Part shown: in pieces, positions 36,734 through 48,042 of the stretch
How positions within the stretch are numbered: the stretch's first letter is position 1
How the letters are laid out: every line of letters begins with the position of its first letter
NCBI RefSeq assembly: GCF_021191695.1
Contig: NZ_JAIWPT010000007.1
Span: 1-64,000 of the forward strand
Direction: 5' to 3'
Length of the DNA stretch: 64,000 nt
From: Proluteimonas luteida
Lineage (GTDB): Bacteria; Pseudomonadota; Gammaproteobacteria; Xanthomonadales; Xanthomonadaceae
Notes under the pieces: generated by a model
Database searches by the model: none
What the model was told of the DNA's origin: nothing
The model's input: the letters and a program-made list of their open reading frames with translations, nothing else
Made by a program: the position numbers and the translations under genes

Positions 36734-37489
36734 TCAGCGTCCCAGTTCGAAAACGACATCGAGGTTGGCGGTCAGCGTGGTTTCGCCCGGCGATACCGGC
36801 GAGGCCGCGCTGTCCTGGGCCACGGCGCGCATCATCATCATCGGCCGCGGCGGCTGGAATCCGCTGCCGCTCTCGCTGACGCTGACCAGCCGCAACACGC
36901 GCAGGCCCAGCGACGTGGCGTACATCTCGGCGCGTGCCTGGGCTTTCTTCAGTGCCGCGGCGCGGGCCTCGTCCTGCACGCCGTCGGCGTCGTCGATCTC
37001 GAACGTGGGGCCGTTGATCTGGTTCGCCCCGCTGGCGACCAGCGCATCGAGCACCTGGCCGAGCCTGCCGATGTCGCGGACCTTGAGGTTGACGCTGTTG
37101 CTGGCCTGGTAGCCGGTGATCACCGGCGGCTGGTTCTCGGCATAGCGGTACTGCGGACTGAGGTTGATGCCCGAGGTCTGCACGTCGCGCTCGGCGATGC
37201 CGGCGGCCTTGATCGCGGTCATCAGCCGGGCCATCTGCTCGGCGTTGGCGCGCATCGCGCCGTTGGCGTCAGCGGCCTGGGTGACCACGCCGGTCGACAG
37301 GGTGGCGATGTCCGGTGCGCGGCTGGCCTCGGCCTGCGCGGAGACCGACAGCAGGGTGTTGTTGGCGTTGGCGGGTGCGACGGCGACATCCTGGGCGCTG
37401 GCGGTCATCGAAAGGGATCCAAGGGCGAGGCTGCAGGCGAGCAGCAGCGGGCGAAGCGTGTGGCGGGGTGGGCGGGTGTTGCGGCGCAT
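36734..37489 (-). CDS. SIMPL (DUF541) domain periplasmic protein
   Basis: A 251-residue exported protein: signal peptide ending MTASAQ (about residue 34) and a SIMPL/BP26-OMP28 domain, with LLSVSAQAEASRAPDIATLSTGVV, RDVQTSGINLSPQYRY and GYQASNSVNLKVRDI as typical stretches. Homologues form channel-like rings or protect against oxidative stress; the exact role is uncertain. ATG 37489 has GGAG seven bases upstream, better than the in-frame ATG at 37516. Divergent from maf. Confidence 0.92.
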   Translation of the reverse strand: MRRNTRPPRHTLRPLLLACSLALGSLSMTASAQDVAVAPANANNTLLSVSAQAEASRAPDIATLSTGVVTQAADANGAMRANAEQMARLMTAIKAAGIAERDVQTSGINLSPQYRYAENQPPVITGYQASNSVNLKVRDIGRLGQVLDALVASGANQINGPTFEIDDADGVQDEARAAALKKAQARAEMYATSLGLRVLRLVSVSESGSGFQPPRPMMMMRAVAQDSAASPVSPGETTLTANLDVVFELGR

Positions 37490-37611
37490 GGTCGATCTCC
37501 AGTGATCACGGAACAAGGGTCGTCAGGATCCGGTGAACGGGCCGTGAGCCGGAACGGGGTTCGACGGCGCCGGAGCCCGGCGGCCGCGGCGCCGCAAGGT
37601 ATTCTTGCCCG

Positions 37612-38232
37612 ATGCTGCATCTGGCCTCGAAATCTCCCCGCCGCCGCGCCCTGCTGGCCCGTCTCGGCCTGCCGTTCGGAATCGTCGACGTCGACGTGCC
37701 CGAGCACCGCGCACCCGGCGAGCCTGCGTGGGAATACGTGCGCCGGGTGGCGCGCGAGAAGGCCGGCGCCGGCCTGCTCGAGGTGGTCGCGGTGCCCGGC
37801 GCGCTGGTGCTGGGCGCCGATACCGAGGTCGTGCTCGACGGCGAGGTGTTCGGCAAGCCGCGCGACGATGCCGACGCGGCGGCGATGCTGCGGCGGCTGT
37901 CGGGGCGCACGCATCAAGTCGTCTCGTCGGTGGCGCTGGTCTCGGCAGGGCGCGAGGCGCAGGTCGACGTCGTCACCGAGGTCACGTTCGACATCCTGGG
38001 CGACGAACGCATCGCCGCCTACGTCGCCAGCGGCGAGCCGCGCGGCAAGGCCGGCGCGTATGCGATCCAGGGCGGCGCCGAACTGTTCGTCAGCCACCTG
38101 TCGGGCAGCCATTCCGGCGTCATCGGCCTGCCGCTGCAGCAGACCGCGGCGCTGCTGCGCGGGTTCGGCATGGTGCCGCAGCCGTTCGCCGCCGATGCGG
38201 CCGGGACATTCACGGAGCAGGGCGATGTCTGA
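37612..38232 (+). CDS. maf: Maf-like nucleoside triphosphate pyrophosphatase (YhdE type)
   Basis: A 206-residue Maf protein hydrolysing dTTP/UTP and modified nucleotides to monophosphates. [12 protein letters not shown] is the phosphate-binding start; [17 protein letters not shown] holds the catalytic Asp and the signature; [11 protein letters not shown] closes the fold. Its last eight bases overlap the rng start. The maf-rng-yhdP order is conserved from E. coli (yhdE-rng-yhdP) onward. Confidence 0.94.
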   Translation: MLHLASKSPRRRALLARLGLPFGIVDVDVPEHRAPGEPAWEYVRRVAREKAGAGLLEVVAVPGALVLGADTEVVLDGEVFGKPRDDADAAAMLRRLSGRTHQVVSSVALVSAGREAQVDVVTEVTFDILGDERIAAYVASGEPRGKAGAYAIQGGAELFVSHLSGSHSGVIGLPLQQTAALLRGFGMVPQPFAADAAGTFTEQGDV

Positions 38233-39730
38233 GGAGATCCTGGTCAACGTCACCCCGCGCGAGACCCGCGTGGCCCTGGTCGAGAACGGCATGCTGCAGG
38301 AGCTGCATATCGAGCGCGGCTGGCGGCGCGGCGTGGTCGGCAACATCTACAAGGGCAAGGTGCAGCGGGTGATGCCGGGCATGCAGGCGGCGTTCGTCGA
38401 CATCGGCCTGGAGCGCGCGGCATTCCTGCACGCCAACGACGTGGTGCGCGCGCCGGGCGGCGACGATGCGGTCGGCGCATCCGTCGTGCCGGCGACGTCG
38501 GTGCCGGTGGCCGAGCTGCTGCGCGACGGGCAGGAGATCGTCGTGCAGGTGGTCAAGGACCCGATCGGCAGCAAGGGCGCGCGGCTGACCACCCAGCTCA
38601 GCATTCCCTCGCGCTACCTGGTGCTGCTGCCGCAGTCGCAGGCGATCGGCGTGTCGGCGCGGATCGAGGACGAGGCCGAGCGCGCGCGCCTGAAGACCCT
38701 GGTGTCGGAACTGGCGGCCGCGACCGGCAACCACGGCTACATCGTGCGGACCAATGCCGAGGGCCAGAGCGCCGAGGCGCTGGCCGAGGACATCGCCTAC
38801 CTGCAGCGGGCCTGGGCGCTGGTCGAGCACACGGTCGCCGAGGCCCGGGTCGGCAGCCGCATCTACGAGGACCTGACCCTGCCGATGCGCGCGGTGCGCG
38901 ACCTGATGCGCCGCGACGTGGAGCGGGTCAAGGTCGATTCGCGCGACACCTACGAGAAACTGTGCGTGTTCGCCGCCCAGTACATGCCCGCGCCGGGCCC
39001 GGCCGAGCAGGCCCGGCTGGTCGACCGCATCGAGTACTACAGCGGCGCGCGCCCGATCTTCGACCTGTACGGCGTCGAGGACGAGATCCAGCGCGCGCTC
39101 AACAAGGAAGTGCCGCTGAAGTCGGGCGGCTACCTGGTGTTCGACCAGACCGAGGCCATGACCACGGTCGACGTCAACACCGGCTCGTTCCTGGGCCAGC
39201 GCAACCTCGAGGAAACCGTCTACCGCACCAACCTCGAGGCCGCGCAGGCGGTGGCGCGCCAGCTGCGGCTGCGCAACCTCGGCGGCATCATCATCATCGA
39301 CTTCATCGACATGGTCGACGACGAGCACCGCCGCCAGGTGCTGCGCACGCTGGAGAAGTCGCTGTCCAGGGACCACGCCAAGACCACCGTCTACGATTTC
39401 TCGCCGCTGGGCCTGGTGGAGATGACCCGCAAGCGCACCGTCGAGAGCCTGCAGCGCCAGCTCAGCGAGACGTGCTCGGCGTGCGGCGGCCGCGGCATGG
39501 TCAAGACCGTCGAGACCGTGGCTTACGAGATCTTCCGCGAGATCGTGCGCGCGGTGCGCCAGTTCGAGGCGGACCGCCTGCTGGTGATCGCCTCGCCCAG
39601 GGTCGTGGCGATGATCACCGACGAGGAATCGGCCGCGGTCGTCGAGCTGGAGGAGTTCCTCGGCAAGACGATCCGCTTCCAGTCCGACGACCACTACCTG
39701 CAGGAGCAGTTCGACGTTGTGCTGCTGTAA
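38225..39730 (+). CDS. rng: ribonuclease G
   Basis: A 501-residue endoribonuclease of the RNase E/G family, maturing 16S rRNA 5' ends and degrading some mRNAs. [17 protein letters not shown] start, S1 domain (about 40-130, [23 protein letters not shown] in part), metal-binding aspartates in [11 protein letters not shown] and [13 protein letters not shown], and a zinc-link CSACGGRG. It lacks the long disordered tail of RNase E. ATG 38225 lies inside the maf 3' end. Confidence 0.96.
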   Translation: MSEEILVNVTPRETRVALVENGMLQELHIERGWRRGVVGNIYKGKVQRVMPGMQAAFVDIGLERAAFLHANDVVRAPGGDDAVGASVVPATSVPVAELLRDGQEIVVQVVKDPIGSKGARLTTQLSIPSRYLVLLPQSQAIGVSARIEDEAERARLKTLVSELAAATGNHGYIVRTNAEGQSAEALAEDIAYLQRAWALVEHTVAEARVGSRIYEDLTLPMRAVRDLMRRDVERVKVDSRDTYEKLCVFAAQYMPAPGPAEQARLVDRIEYYSGARPIFDLYGVEDEIQRALNKEVPLKSGGYLVFDQTEAMTTVDVNTGSFLGQRNLEETVYRTNLEAAQAVARQLRLRNLGGIIIIDFIDMVDDEHRRQVLRTLEKSLSRDHAKTTVYDFSPLGLVEMTRKRTVESLQRQLSETCSACGGRGMVKTVETVAYEIFREIVRAVRQFEADRLLVIASPRVVAMITDEESAAVVELEEFLGKTIRFQSDDHYLQEQFDVVLL

Positions 39731-39766
39731 CCGCTCCTTCGGCAACTGCCGCGGCGGGCGCGGCGC

Positions 39767-42700
39767 GTGAGCATGGCGGCCGCCCCGGCGCCGCGTGCCT
39801 CGCGCATGCGGCGGACCGGCCGCGTCGCCGCCGGGCTGCTGGCGGCGCTGCTGGTGTGCATGGCGCTGGCCGCGGTGGTCGTCGCGCAGCTGTTGCCGTG
39901 GGCCGAGCGCAATCCGGCGCGGGTCGAGGCCTGGCTGAGCGCACGGGCGGACATGCCGGTGCATTTCGATGCGCTGCAGACCGAGTGGAGCCGCCGCGGC
40001 CCGCTGCTGCGCGTCACCGGGCTGCGCATCGGCGATCCGGCCACCGCATTGCCGCTGGGCACCGCGGAGATCCAGATCGCGCAGTACAGCGGACTGCTGC
40101 CCGGCCGTTCGCTGACCGAGCTGCGCCTGCATGGCCTGGACCTGACCCTGCGCCGCGACGACGACGGCAGCTGGGGCCTGCTCGGCCTGCCCGGACAGGA
40201 GCGCGCCGGCGGCGATCCGCTGGCGGCGCTGGAACGGCTGGGCGAACTGCAGGTGGTGGCGGCCAGGCTGACGGTCGATGCGCCTTCGCTGTCGCTGCAC
40301 CACACCCTGCCGCGCATCGACCTGCGGATGCAGGTGGACCGCAACCGTGCGCGCATCGCGGCGCGGGCATGGATCACCGGCGACGGCCAGCCGGTCGACG
40401 CGCACCTGCAGCTGCGACGTGCATCCGGGGACGGTCGCGGTTACGTGGCGATGCCGTGCGACGCGCTGCAGGTCTGGTCGCCGCTGCTGGCGGCCAGCGG
40501 ACTCTCAGTCACCGGCGGGCGCGGGCAGGTCCGCAACTGGGTGGACATCCGTGCGCGCCGGGTGGCCGCGGTCACCACCGACCTGGCGCTGGAAAACCTG
40601 GTGCTGCAGCGCGCGGACGCGACGGCCGACGGTGGCGACGCGCCGCAGGTGCGCTTCGACCTGGTCGAAGCGCGCGCGCGCTGGGTCCACGAGGATGCGG
40701 GCTGGCGCCTCGACCTGCCGCGCCTGCGCGTGGACCAGCAGGGACGCGCGCAGGTGCTCGACGGCCTTGCGGTCGGCGGCGGTGAGCGGATGGCGATGAA
40801 GGCCGGACGCATCGAGGTGGCGCCGCTGCTGGCGCTGGCCGCGTTGGCCGATGGCGTGCCGCCCTCGATGCGCGACTGGCTGCAGGCCGCGGCACCGCAT
40901 GCGGTGCTGGCCGACATCGAACTGGCCGCACTGCGCGACGGCCCGCTGCGCATTGCCGCGCGGGTCGAGTCATTGGGCTTCGACCCGGTGGACGACCGGC
41001 CCGGGCTCGACGGCATCGCCGGGACCCTGACCGGCGATGCGCAGGGCCTGGTGTTCCAGCTCGATCCGGCGGCCCGGCCGGTGTTTGACTGGCCGGTCGG
41101 GTTCGGCGTGCCGCACCCGCTGCGGCTCGACGGCACCCTGGCCGGTTGGCGCGACGACGACGGCTGGCACTTCGGTACCGCCGCGCTGCGGGTCGAGGGC
41201 GACGGTTACGCCGCGCACGCGCGCGGCAGCCTGTGGTTCCAGGGCGATGGCACGCGGCCGGTCATGGACCTGGCCGCGCGGGTCGACACCGCCCGCATTC
41301 CGGTGGCGAAGAAGTTCTGGGTGCGCCACGAGATGCCGCAGGCGGCGATGGACTGGCTGGACATGGCGCTGGTCGCCGGCGAGGTCCGCGACGGCCGCGG
41401 CATCGTCTCCGGCGATCTCGACGACTGGCCGTTCAGCGCCGACGACGGCCACGACACGCGCGGCGTATTCGTCGCCGAGGGCCGGCTGGTCGATGCGACG
41501 GTCCGCTTCCAGCCCGACTGGCCCGCGCTCGAGGGGCTGGACGGCCCGGTGCGTTTCGTCAACGACGGTTTCACGCTCGACGATGCGAAGGGGCGGCTGA
41601 TGGATGTCGCCATCGACGGCATCCACGCCGGCATGCGGCATTACGCGCACAGCCCGGTCGACGTGCGTGCCCATGCCGCCGGCGACGCGGCCGCGATGCG
41701 CGCGCTGCTGCGGCAGAGCCCGTTCCAGGCCAGCCATGGCGACACCCTGGACAACCTGCAGGCCGCCGGCCCGGCGACCTCCGACCTCGTGCTGTCGGTG
41801 CCGCAGCATGCCCCGTTGCGGGTCGACGGGCGCGTGCAGCTGGCCGGCGTGTCGCTGGCCGACCCGCGCTTCGACCTGGCCCTTTCCGACGTGCGCGGCG
41901 AAACGCGTTTCGATGCGCACGGCTTCTCCGGCGATGCGCTGGCCGTGGTTCGCGACGGCCAGCCGGGGCGGCTGGCGCTGCGGGCAGGCACCGGGCATGT
42001 ACGCGACGCACGCCAGGCGTTCGAGGGCGAGCTGGCGATTCCGCTGGCCGCCGCCGACCTGCTGGCAAGGACGCCGGACCTGGCCTGGCTGCAGCCGCTG
42101 GTCGGCGGACGCTCGCCATGGACGGTCGAGGTGACCGTTCCCGAGGCGCCGTCGCCGGGCAGCGGGGAGGCGTTGCTGCGCATGCGTTCGGATCTCGTCG
42201 GTACCGCGCTGCATCTGCCCGCGCCGCTCGACAAGCCAGCCCCCGCCACGCTGCCGACGACCATCGAGGCGCCGCTTCCGTTCGGCACCGGCGACGTCGA
42301 GGTCGGCTTCGGCAACGTGCTGGCGCTGCGTGCGGGCACCCGGGATGCGCAAAGCGGCGTGCGCGTGGCGCTCGGCACGGCCCGGGTCGCCGAGGCGCCG
42401 CCGGCGTCTGGACTGGCGATCGCCGGCCGTACGCCGGTGGTCGATCTGCAGGCCTGGCTTGGGCTGGTCCGGGGTGGGGACGGCGACGACGCCGTCGGCC
42501 TCAACAGCGTGGACCTGGTCGCGGACGACCTGCGCCTGTTCGGTGGCGGATTCGGCCAGACCCGGATCGTCGGCGCGCGCCGCGGCGACGTGACCGAGCT
42601 CGGCTTCGACGGCGCCGCGATCGCGGGGACCGTGCGCATCCCAGAAGTCGATGGCGCGCCGGTCGATGCGCGGCTGCAGCGCCTGTACTGGCAGGCATCG

Positions 42701-43663
42701 CCCGCATCCGGTTCCGATACCGGTCCCGACGATGCCGCGGCGCCGGCTGCGCCGGCAGACGCCGTCGTGGACGCGGACGATGCGCCCGATCCCGCCGCGC
42801 TGCCGCCGATCCACGTCGTCGTCGACGATCTGCGTGTCGGGACGCTGGCGTCCGGCACCGCCAGCCTGCGGACGCGGCGGGTGCCCGGCGGGCTCGAGGT
42901 CGAGCAGCTGCACCTGCGTGCGCCCGGGCAACGGATCGACGTGACCGGCCACTGGACCGGCCAGGGCGGCGCGGCGCGCACGCAACTGCGCGCCGACGTC
43001 GACAGCGACGATTTCGGGGTGCTGCTGTCGAGCCTGGGCTTTGCCGGCAGCATCGCCGGCGGGCACGGCAGGGCAGGTTTCGACGCCACCTGGCCGGGAC
43101 CGCCGACCGCGTTCGATGTCGCCCGCCTGCAGGGCGGCCTGCACCTGGACGTCAGCGACGGGCAACTGGTGGAGGTCGAGCCGGGCGCCGGCCGCGTGCT
43201 CGGCCTGCTCAGCGTGGCCGAACTGCCGCGCCGGCTGATGCTCGATTTCCGCGATTTCTTCAGCAAGGGCCTGGGCTTCAACCGCCTCATCGGCGACGTG
43301 CGCTTCGATGCCGCACGCGCGCGCACCGACAACGTGGTGATCGCCGCCCCCGCCGCCGACATCCGCATCCATGGCACATCGGACCTGCGGGCGCGTACCC
43401 ACGACCAGCGGGTCGAAGTGCTGCCCAGGACGGGCAACCTGCTGCCGGCCGTTGGGGCATTGACCGCCGGACCGGTCGGCGCCGCCGTCGGCGCGGTGGC
43501 CAATGCCGTGCTGCGCCGGCCGCTGGGCGAGATCGGGGCGAAGACCTACCACGTCAGCGGTCCGTGGCAGGCGCCGGAAATCGAGGTCGTCGACCGCCGC
43601 GACAGCGCATCGGCGCCGCCGGTGCCCGATGACGGGGCGCGCCAGCCCCCGTCCGTGGACTGA
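39767..43663 (+). CDS. yhdP: YhdP family AsmA-like inner-membrane-anchored protein
   Basis: A 1298-residue protein: N-terminal transmembrane anchor (about 20-42) and a very long periplasmic AsmA/TamB-like beta-groove domain, ending with the DUF3971/AsmA-2 segments ([42 protein letters not shown]). In E. coli YhdP moves phospholipid to the outer membrane along with TamB and YdbH. GTG 39767 or ATG 39773 are equivalent choices. It follows rng by 36 bases and precedes tldD by 46. Confidence 0.93.
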   Translation: MSMAAAPAPRASRMRRTGRVAAGLLAALLVCMALAAVVVAQLLPWAERNPARVEAWLSARADMPVHFDALQTEWSRRGPLLRVTGLRIGDPATALPLGTAEIQIAQYSGLLPGRSLTELRLHGLDLTLRRDDDGSWGLLGLPGQERAGGDPLAALERLGELQVVAARLTVDAPSLSLHHTLPRIDLRMQVDRNRARIAARAWITGDGQPVDAHLQLRRASGDGRGYVAMPCDALQVWSPLLAASGLSVTGGRGQVRNWVDIRARRVAAVTTDLALENLVLQRADATADGGDAPQVRFDLVEARARWVHEDAGWRLDLPRLRVDQQGRAQVLDGLAVGGGERMAMKAGRIEVAPLLALAALADGVPPSMRDWLQAAAPHAVLADIELAALRDGPLRIAARVESLGFDPVDDRPGLDGIAGTLTGDAQGLVFQLDPAARPVFDWPVGFGVPHPLRLDGTLAGWRDDDGWHFGTAALRVEGDGYAAHARGSLWFQGDGTRPVMDLAARVDTARIPVAKKFWVRHEMPQAAMDWLDMALVAGEVRDGRGIVSGDLDDWPFSADDGHDTRGVFVAEGRLVDATVRFQPDWPALEGLDGPVRFVNDGFTLDDAKGRLMDVAIDGIHAGMRHYAHSPVDVRAHAAGDAAAMRALLRQSPFQASHGDTLDNLQAAGPATSDLVLSVPQHAPLRVDGRVQLAGVSLADPRFDLALSDVRGETRFDAHGFSGDALAVVRDGQPGRLALRAGTGHVRDARQAFEGELAIPLAAADLLARTPDLAWLQPLVGGRSPWTVEVTVPEAPSPGSGEALLRMRSDLVGTALHLPAPLDKPAPATLPTTIEAPLPFGTGDVEVGFGNVLALRAGTRDAQSGVRVALGTARVAEAPPASGLAIAGRTPVVDLQAWLGLVRGGDGDDAVGLNSVDLVADDLRLFGGGFGQTRIVGARRGDVTELGFDGAAIAGTVRIPEVDGAPVDARLQRLYWQASPASGSDTGPDDAAAPAAPADAVVDADDAPDPAALPPIHVVVDDLRVGTLASGTASLRTRRVPGGLEVEQLHLRAPGQRIDVTGHWTGQGGAARTQLRADVDSDDFGVLLSSLGFAGSIAGGHGRAGFDATWPGPPTAFDVARLQGGLHLDVSDGQLVEVEPGAGRVLGLLSVAELPRRLMLDFRDFFSKGLGFNRLIGDVRFDAARARTDNVVIAAPAADIRIHGTSDLRARTHDQRVEVLPRTGNLLPAVGALTAGPVGAAVGAVANAVLRRPLGEIGAKTYHVSGPWQAPEIEVVDRRDSASAPPVPDDGARQPPSVD

Positions 43664-43709
43664 AGCGTCCGCGGTTGCGATTCCCGCCACCGCCCCCAAC
43701 ACTGCAACG

Positions 43710-45173
43710 ATGACCGACTCCCCGCTGTCCCCCGCAACGCCGCTGGCGCTTGCCGAATCCCGCCTGCTGCTGCCCTCGGGCCTGGATGCCGCCAACCTCG
43801 ACCGGACGTTCTCCGCGCTGCTCGGCCCGGGCATCGATTTCGGCGACCTGTACTTCCAGCATTCCCGTCGCGAGAGCTGGTCGGTCGAGGACGGCATCGT
43901 CAAGTCCGGCTCGCATGCGATCGAGCAGGGCGTGGGCGTGCGCGCGATCAGCGGCGAGAAGACCGGCTTCGCCTATTCGGACGACATCAACACCGCTGCG
44001 CTGCTGGGCGCCGCGCAGTCGGCGCGCGCGATCGCGCGCGACGGCCGCGAGCACGCACCGCATGCGCTGGTGCGTGGCCGCGCGCATGCGCTGTATCCGG
44101 CCACCGATCCGATCGACGGACTGGGCAGCGAGGCCAAGGTCGAGGCGCTGCGGCGCATCGACCGGCTGCTGCGCGCGGCGGATCCACGCGTGCAGCAGGT
44201 GATGGTCAGCCTGTCGGGCGGTGTCGACACCGTGCTGGTCGCGCGCAGCGACGGCGTGCTGGCCGGCGACGTGCGGCCGCTGGTGCGGCTCAACATCACC
44301 GTGCTGGTCGAGCACGAGGGCCGCCGCGAATCGGGCTACGCCGGCTACGGCGGGCGCTACTCGTACGCCGAGCTGCTTGGCGATGGCAAGCCGGAGCATT
44401 TCGCCCGCGAGGCACTGCGCCAGGCGCTGGTCAACCTGGAGGCGATCGACGCGCCGGCCGGGATCATGCCGGTGGTGCTCGGCGCCGGCTGGCCCGGCGT
44501 GCTGCTGCACGAGGCGGTCGGCCATGGCCTGGAAGGCGACTTCAACCGCAAGGGCACCAGCACCTACGCCGGCCGCATCGGCCAGCGCGTGGCCTCGCCC
44601 GGGGTCACGATCGTCGACGACGGTGCGCTCGCCGGCCGCCGCGGCTCGCTGAACATCGACGACGAGGGCACGCCGACCCAGTGCACCACGCTGATCGAGG
44701 ACGGCGTGCTGACCGGCTACATGCAGGACACCCTCAATGCCCGGCTGATGGGTGTGGCGCCGACCGGCAACGGCCGCCGCGAATCGTTCGCGTACCTGGT
44801 CATGCCGCGCATGACCAACACCTACATGCTGGCCGGGCAGGACGATCCCCAGGACATGATCCGCTCGGTGAAAAAGGGCCTGTACGCGGTCAACTTCGGC
44901 GGCGGCCAGGTCGACATCACCAGTGGCAAGTACGTGTTCTCGGCGACCGAGGCCTACCTGATCGAGGACGGCAAGGTGACCGCGCCGGTCAAGGGCGCCA
45001 CCCTGATCGGCAATGGCCCGGAAACGATGCAGCGCGTGCGCATGGTCGGCCACGACATGGCCCTCGACGACGGCGTCGGCGTCTGCGGCAAGGACGGCCA
45101 GAGCGTGCCGGTCGGCGTCGGCCAGCCGTCGCTGCTGATCGACGGGATCACCGTGGGCGGGACGCAGGCTTGA
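43710..45173 (+). CDS. tldD: metalloprotease TldD
   Basis: A 487-residue catalytic subunit of the TldD/TldE protease. The zinc site [11 protein letters not shown] (HExxxH) is intact, with a downstream metal-ligand Cys in [15 protein letters not shown]. With TldE it forms a barrel that trims unfolded peptides; known targets include the microcin B17 leader and CcdA. Its partner pmbA/tldE is 0.6 kb away past the antisense yjgA gene. No RiPP precursor is visible nearby, suggesting a housekeeping role. Confidence 0.96.
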   Translation: MTDSPLSPATPLALAESRLLLPSGLDAANLDRTFSALLGPGIDFGDLYFQHSRRESWSVEDGIVKSGSHAIEQGVGVRAISGEKTGFAYSDDINTAALLGAAQSARAIARDGREHAPHALVRGRAHALYPATDPIDGLGSEAKVEALRRIDRLLRAADPRVQQVMVSLSGGVDTVLVARSDGVLAGDVRPLVRLNITVLVEHEGRRESGYAGYGGRYSYAELLGDGKPEHFAREALRQALVNLEAIDAPAGIMPVVLGAGWPGVLLHEAVGHGLEGDFNRKGTSTYAGRIGQRVASPGVTIVDDGALAGRRGSLNIDDEGTPTQCTTLIEDGVLTGYMQDTLNARLMGVAPTGNGRRESFAYLVMPRMTNTYMLAGQDDPQDMIRSVKKGLYAVNFGGGQVDITSGKYVFSATEAYLIEDGKVTAPVKGATLIGNGPETMQRVRMVGHDMALDDGVGVCGKDGQSVPVGVGQPSLLIDGITVGGTQA

Positions 45174-45241
45174 GCAGGGCGCGGGGACCGGAGGCCAGGC
45201 GCCGGGGAGGCACGGGGAAACGCAAGCGCGGTGCCGTCGCC

Positions 45242-45790
45242 TTACCCTGGCGCCTGTTCCCCGTTCTCCGGCGCATGTGCCAGCACGCCGCGCAATTCGC
45301 GGAACAGCTCGCGGAAATTCGCCGGCGGCTTGTTCTTCGCGCGTTCGGCCAACGTGTTGCGGACCAGTTGGCGCAGCCGCTGGCGGTCGGCATGCGGGTA
45401 GGTGTCGAGCAGTTCGGCCAGCGCGGTATCGCCCTCGTCGAGCAGCCGCGTGCGCCACTGCTCGGCGCGGTGCAGGCGCGCGGTGTCGAGGCGCGCGGAC
45501 TCGCCGCCGGCGTCGAGCGCATCGCGGATCGCGTGCAGGGTCTCGTCGTCCTCGCGGCGCATCTGCTTGGCCAGGAACGCCAGCTGCCGCTTGCGCGCGA
45601 TGTGCGAGGTGATGCGGCGCGCTTCGGCGATATGCGGCAGCAACTGGTCGGGCACCGGCAGCTTCGCCAGCTGGCCCTCGGGCAGCGCCGCCAGCTGTTC
45701 GGACAACGCCAGCACTTCCAGCGCCTCGCGGCGCTGCTGGGTGCGGCTCGGGCCCAGGTATTCCCCGGTGTCTTCGTCTACGCCTCTCAT
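45242..45790 (-). CDS. yjgA: ribosome-associated protein DarP/YjgA (DUF615)
   Basis: A 182-residue DUF615 protein, recently assigned to 50S assembly in E. coli. Diagnostic stretches: [63 protein letters not shown] 45790 ([11 protein letters not shown]) matches relatives. It is antisense between tldD and pmbA, and its start is only 17 bases from the pmbA start, so each promoter must fall within the other gene. Confidence 0.94.
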   Translation of the reverse strand: MRGVDEDTGEYLGPSRTQQRREALEVLALSEQLAALPEGQLAKLPVPDQLLPHIAEARRITSHIARKRQLAFLAKQMRREDDETLHAIRDALDAGGESARLDTARLHRAEQWRTRLLDEGDTALAELLDTYPHADRQRLRQLVRNTLAERAKNKPPANFRELFRELRGVLAHAPENGEQAPG

Positions 45791-45807
45791 TGCAACAGGA
45801 TAAGCCA

Positions 45808-47211
45808 TTGACCAGCTCCACACTTCCGGCCGCGACATCCGGCGCCGACATCCAGGCCGGCGACGATTCGGCCATGCGGCTCGATGCGCTGGCCGCGATC
45901 TCGCAGCAGCTGCTCGACCGCTGCCGCGCGCAGGGCGCGACCCAGGCCGAGGTGTCGTGCTCGGAGGACCATGGCCTCAGCGTCAACGTGCGCATGGGCG
46001 AGGTCGAGACCGTCGAGTCGACCCGCGACCGTGGCATCGCGGTGACGGTCTATTTCGGCCAGCGCAAGGGCAGCGCCAGCACCGCCGACCTGCGCGCCGG
46101 CAGCCTCGAGGCGACCGTCGACCAGGCCTGCGCGATCGCCCGGTTCACCGAGGACGACGCCGCGGCCGGCCTGGCCGACGCTGCGCTGATGGCGCGGCCC
46201 GGCACAGGCGGCCGCTTCCCCGAGTTCGACAGCTGGCATCCGTGGTCGCTCGACGCCGACCGCGCCGTCGACCTGGCGCTGGCCTGCGAGGCCGCCGGCC
46301 GCGATGCCGATGCACGGATCGGCAACTCCGACGGCGCGTCGGTCAGCACTGCGCGTTCGCTCAGCGTCTATGCCAACACCCACGGCTTCGTCGGCGCCGA
46401 GCGCGGCAGCCACCACAGCATCGGCTGCGCGCTGATCGCCGGGCAGGGCGAGGCCATGCAGCGCGACGGCTGGTACAGCATCGCGCTGGCCGAGGCCGAC
46501 CTGGAATCGCCGCAGGCGATCGGTCGCCAGGCGGCGCAGCGTACGCTGGCACGGCTCGACCCGCGGCCGATCCCGACCGGCAGCTATCCGGTGCTGTTCC
46601 GCAGCGACGTCGCCCGCTCGCTGGTCGGTCACCTGCTTGGCGCCGTGTCGGGCGGCGCGCTGTACCGGCGTGCCAGCTTCCTGCTCGACAGCGCGGGCAC
46701 CCAGCTGTTCCCCGACTGGTTCTCGATCGTCGAGCGGCCGTTCCTGACGCGCGGTTTCCGCTCGGCGGCATTCGATGCGGAAGGCGTGGCGACGCGCGAC
46801 TCGGCGCTGGTCGAGGCCGGCGTGCTGCAGCGCTACGTGCTGGGCAGCTACTCGGCGCGCAAGCTCGGCCTGCAGACCACCGCCAACGCCGGCGGCGTGC
46901 ACAACCTGCAGATCGCCAGCAATGCCGGCGACCTCGACGCGATGCTGCGCGACATGGGCACCGGCCTGCTGGTCACCGAGCTGATGGGGCAGGGCGTCAA
47001 CGCGGTGACCGGCGACTACTCGCGCGGCGCCGGCGGCTTCTGGGTCGAGAACGGCGAAATCGTGCACCCGGTCGACGGCATCACCATTGCAGGCAATCTG
47101 AAACAGATGTTCGCCAACATCGCGGCGGTCGGCAGCGATGTCGATCCGCGCTCGCACGTGCGTACCGGCTCGATCCTCGTCGGCCGGATGACCGTTGCCG
47201 GCGGAGAATGA
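45808..47211 (+). CDS. pmbA: metalloprotease-related protein PmbA/TldE
   Basis: A 467-residue non-catalytic partner of TldD, sharing its fold but lacking the HExxxH zinc site. [31 protein letters not shown] in pieces near the N-terminus and [29 protein letters not shown] at the C-terminus are typical. TTG 45808 is preferred because AGGA lies seven bases upstream; TTG 45790 and ATG 45874 are alternatives. The use of TTG next to the divergent yjgA start is unusual. Confidence 0.94.
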   Translation: MTSSTLPAATSGADIQAGDDSAMRLDALAAISQQLLDRCRAQGATQAEVSCSEDHGLSVNVRMGEVETVESTRDRGIAVTVYFGQRKGSASTADLRAGSLEATVDQACAIARFTEDDAAAGLADAALMARPGTGGRFPEFDSWHPWSLDADRAVDLALACEAAGRDADARIGNSDGASVSTARSLSVYANTHGFVGAERGSHHSIGCALIAGQGEAMQRDGWYSIALAEADLESPQAIGRQAAQRTLARLDPRPIPTGSYPVLFRSDVARSLVGHLLGAVSGGALYRRASFLLDSAGTQLFPDWFSIVERPFLTRGFRSAAFDAEGVATRDSALVEAGVLQRYVLGSYSARKLGLQTTANAGGVHNLQIASNAGDLDAMLRDMGTGLLVTELMGQGVNAVTGDYSRGAGGFWVENGEIVHPVDGITIAGNLKQMFANIAAVGSDVDPRSHVRTGSILVGRMTVAGGE

Positions 47212-47303
47212 CGTATTCTCGACAGGCCAGCCGCCGCAGGGCGGCGTGCCGCACCGCGGCCTGCACCGGGCACAGTTATCCATCCATCGTTTGGGGACCC
47301 ACC

Positions 47304-47672
47304 ATGAGCGAGTACCACGAGCCACCCGCCGGCGCCGCCGTCAGCCAGGACGACCGCACGCTGGCGATGCTGACCCATCTGTCGGGCATCATCTTCAACT
47401 TCCTCGTGCCGCTGATCATCTGGCTGATCAACAAGGACAAGCCGGAGAAGGCGTTCCTGATCGACCAGTCCAAGGAAGCGCTGAACTTCTGCATCACCAC
47501 GATCCTGGTCTATGTCGCACTGTTCATCGTGACGATCGTCACGTTCGGCCTGGCCAGCCCGCTGTCGTTCCTGTTCTGGATCGCCACGGTCGTGTTCTTC
47601 ATCATCGCCGGGCTGAAGGCCAACAACGGCGAGCACTACCGCTACCCGGTCGCGCTGCGCCTGATCAAGTAA
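47304..47672 (+). CDS. DUF4870 membrane protein (Tic20-like)
   Basis: A 122-residue protein with three hydrophobic segments (HLSGIIFNFLVPLIIWLI, a central pair from about 63-100). DDRTLAMLTHLSG, FLIDQSKEALNFCIT and IIAGLKANNGEHYRYP are family signatures. Function unknown in bacteria; distant similarity to Tic20. ATG 47304 is preceded by GGGGA. A strong terminator follows at 47699-47723, so it is a single-gene unit. Confidence 0.93.
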   Translation: MSEYHEPPAGAAVSQDDRTLAMLTHLSGIIFNFLVPLIIWLINKDKPEKAFLIDQSKEALNFCITTILVYVALFIVTIVTFGLASPLSFLFWIATVVFFIIAGLKANNGEHYRYPVALRLIK

Positions 47673-47698
47673 TCCGCGCGTCGCAGCCGCAATATCGA

Positions 47699-47723
47699 CC
47701 CCGGCCCTGTGCCGGGGTTTTTT
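47699..47723 (+). terminator. rho-independent terminator of the DUF4870 gene
   Basis: CCCCGGC (47699-47705), loop CCTGT, GCCGGGG (47711-47717), then six T. It lies 27 bases after the stop codon. Confidence 0.93.
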
Positions 47724-47783
47724 GTGGCCCGCCGTCCGTGGCGGCAACCCTTCGGGCCATCGCCTGTGCGATGTCAAAAACCG
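47724..47783 (-). repeat. 60-bp dispersed repeat module, copy B
   Basis: Minus-strand copy of the module at 36424-36483; the shared core is TGACATCGC...GCGATGGCCCG. It starts directly after the T-run of the DUF4870 terminator. A nine-T run (47792-47800) with a weak AACCG/CGG-T pairing follows. Confidence 0.7.
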
Positions 47784-47833
47784 CTCCCGGCTTTTTTTTT
47801 GGGTTCTTCACCCAACTCCAGGGAAGGCGCGCG

Positions 47834-47954
47834 CCTTGCGTAGGTCGGCCCCACGCGGCCGACGCGCGTGGTGTCCGGGTTCACGAGGTGTCAGGGGATT
47901 CGTCGATGCGGGGTGACCGGGCGTACCGCGTCGGGGGCGTTGCCCCGACCTACG
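47834..47954. repeat. MITE/REP-doublet-like repeat, copy B
   Basis: A 121-base element whose outer ends, CGTAGGTCGG (47839-47848) and CCGACCTACG (47945-47954), are perfect inverted repeats. Two internal hairpins: GTCGGCC...GGCCGAC on the left and GTCGGGG...CCCCGAC on the right. It shares its first 33 bases exactly with copy A at 36253. The rest of 47673-48042 holds the terminator, the 60-bp module and no gene. Confidence 0.75.
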
Positions 47955-48042
47955 ATCGAGGCGCCGGGGGCGACCCGTTGCCTGAAGGCGGTTCCCCTGC
48001 CTGATGCTGGATCGAGCGCTGCCCTGCGGCAGCGCCGGGCGC

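Noticed and set aside
45195..45257. CAGGCGCC...GGCGCCTG inverted repeat between tldD and yjgA as a bidirectional terminator
   Set aside because: Arms are 8 bases with a loop near 48 bases, no T-run, and one arm falls inside yjgA.
43710..47211. TldD/PmbA as part of a peptide natural product cluster
   Set aside because: No precursor peptide, modifying enzyme or exporter is nearby; the genes sit in a conserved housekeeping setting.
47774..47805. AAAAACCG...CGG with a nine-T run as a second terminator
   Set aside because: The stem is only a few base pairs and imperfect; the real terminator is at 47699-47723. It is better explained as the edge of the repeat modules.
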